This document shows positions 39,786-40,428 of a stretch of 40,428 nt of DNA, in pieces. The DNA is taken from assembly GCA_903825355.1 (NCBI GenBank), contig CAIKAH010000049.1, positions 1 to 40,428 on the forward strand, written 5' to 3'. The position numbers and the translations under genes are program-made. Under the pieces are notes generated by a model that was given only the letters and a program-made list of their open reading frames with translations, was not told where the DNA came from and searched no databases. This DNA is from an uncultured bacterium (lineage in GTDB: Bacteria > Babelota > Babeliae > Babelales > RVW-14). Every line of letters begins with the position of its first letter. The stretch's first letter is position 1.

Positions 39786-40428
39786 ATGCATATCATACAT
39801 AAAGCACTTTTTTTCTCGTTATTAGGATTTTTAGGTAGTAATGTATTTGCAGCAGCGCCTTCGGAAGCTGCCTCTGCAAAGAGAAGTATGCTCATCGATT
39901 GTTTAAGTTCACAAGACGAGGCCCTAGATGACGGAGAAATAGTCCCTAGGCTAGATTTTTCAAAGTTAACTGCTGATAGTTTATCTACTGATAATAGCCA
40001 AAGAGCCCCAATATCAAGTAGACGATCGACAGGCCCACGATGTTCGCCATTTAGCAGTAGGTCAACACCGTCATCAGCAAGGTTGAGTGCTGTCTCTAGA
40101 GCACTTAAAGCGGAAGCTTTAGAGGCAGAAATTTCTCTGACAGAAGCATCATCTGCTCAAGATCTATTGTGCTTATTGTCTCGCTTTTCTCCACCACCTG
40201 GCAGCCCTTTTGTACTAGAAACCCCAGAAGACAACACAATCAATAAGATCAAAAATTTCTTGGTTGCAGGAAATGACGATTTAAATCGTCTGCATGACTA
40301 TAGCGTAAAATTGGCAATGATAGACAATATCAAAGATTTTTTAGAAGAAACCTATGAATTTGAACTTACGCCATTTTTAGAAGAAATCACAAAAGAACGA
40401 ATTTTAGAAAAACAACCAAGAATTTATC
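39786..40428 (+). CDS. Exported protein of unknown function, cut by the window end
   Basis: At least 214 aa; no stop before the window ends. ATG 39786 follows TGGAGGTTACTC. Signal peptide Met-His-Ile-Ile-His-Lys, then a Leu/Phe-rich core ending Val-Phe-Ala-Ala-Ala (about residue 24). The next 100 residues are Ser/Arg/Pro-rich and probably disordered (SSRRSTGPRCSPFSSRSTPS). From about residue 140 it is charged and helical. No motif recognised. Another member of the exported group that brackets the housekeeping core. Confidence 0.7.
   Translation, partial: MHIIHKALFFSLLGFLGSNVFAAAPSEAASAKRSMLIDCLSSQDEALDDGEIVPRLDFSKLTADSLSTDNSQRAPISSRRSTGPRCSPFSSRSTPSSARLSAVSRALKAEALEAEISLTEASSAQDLLCLLSRFSPPPGSPFVLETPEDNTINKIKNFLVAGNDDLNRLHDYSVKLAMIDNIKDFLEETYEFELTPFLEEITKERILEKQPRIY

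Overview
The window looks like the chromosome of a Gram-negative, host-associated bacterium with a moderately AT-rich genome. Supporting signs are LptF/G-type lipopolysaccharide export, a periplasmic PpiD-like foldase, many proteins with signal peptides or lipoboxes, and a eukaryote/archaeal-type ProRS. Several exported proteins also carry eukaryote-like modules: a C2H2 zinc-finger pair, an IQ motif, Arg/Gly-rich boxes and a papain-like cysteine-peptidase motif. This pattern resembles protist-associated lineages such as Candidatus Dependentiae (TM6). That placement is inference from gene content; no rRNA is present to settle it.

Left flank (1-11.4 kb). A run of exported proteins, mostly unrecognised. 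On the minus strand are a truncated zinc-finger protein with a signal peptide and an NLS-like end, a two-domain FKBP lipoprotein, a 534-aa exported protein and a 351-aa membrane/exported protein. On the plus strand are a 678-aa and a 587-aa Ala/Lys-rich exported protein with coiled coils (the second with an IQ motif and 14-residue tandem repeats). They are followed by a pair (445 and 230 aa) sharing a 29-residue Arg/Gly module. Strong hairpin terminators punctuate this flank. It ends at dnaK, which is convergent with the 230-aa gene and shares a bidirectional terminator with it.

Non-coding island (13.3-14.4 kb). About 1.1 kb without a credible gene. It holds a dnaK promoter, a GC-rich 17-bp inverted repeat enclosing a dense set of G-runs, then about 400 bp that is strongly purine-rich on the plus strand and contains short repeats.

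Housekeeping core (14.4-37.8 kb). A MOP-type flippase (minus) and an exported unknown come first. They are followed by cdnL/carD-miaA, ppiD-like-recA-infC-rpmI-rplT-coiled coil-zapA-like-rny-ymdB-lptF/G-like-DMT transporter as a long co-directional run, then fucosyltransferase-like and gmk (minus). Next come an exported putative cysteine peptidase, proS, xerC/D, a 69-aa exported peptide, dnaN-recF, and ilvE (minus) coupled to a small membrane protein. The long run covers recombination, translation, division, RNA decay and envelope biogenesis.

Right flank (37.8-40.4 kb). Small exported or membrane proteins return, with a promoter/terminator pair on the minus strand that brackets about 230 nt without an ORF (candidate ncRNA). 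The window ends inside another exported protein. Overall, exported, probably lineage-specific proteins sit on both sides of a conserved core. No tRNA, rRNA, CRISPR array or insertion sequence was recognised.
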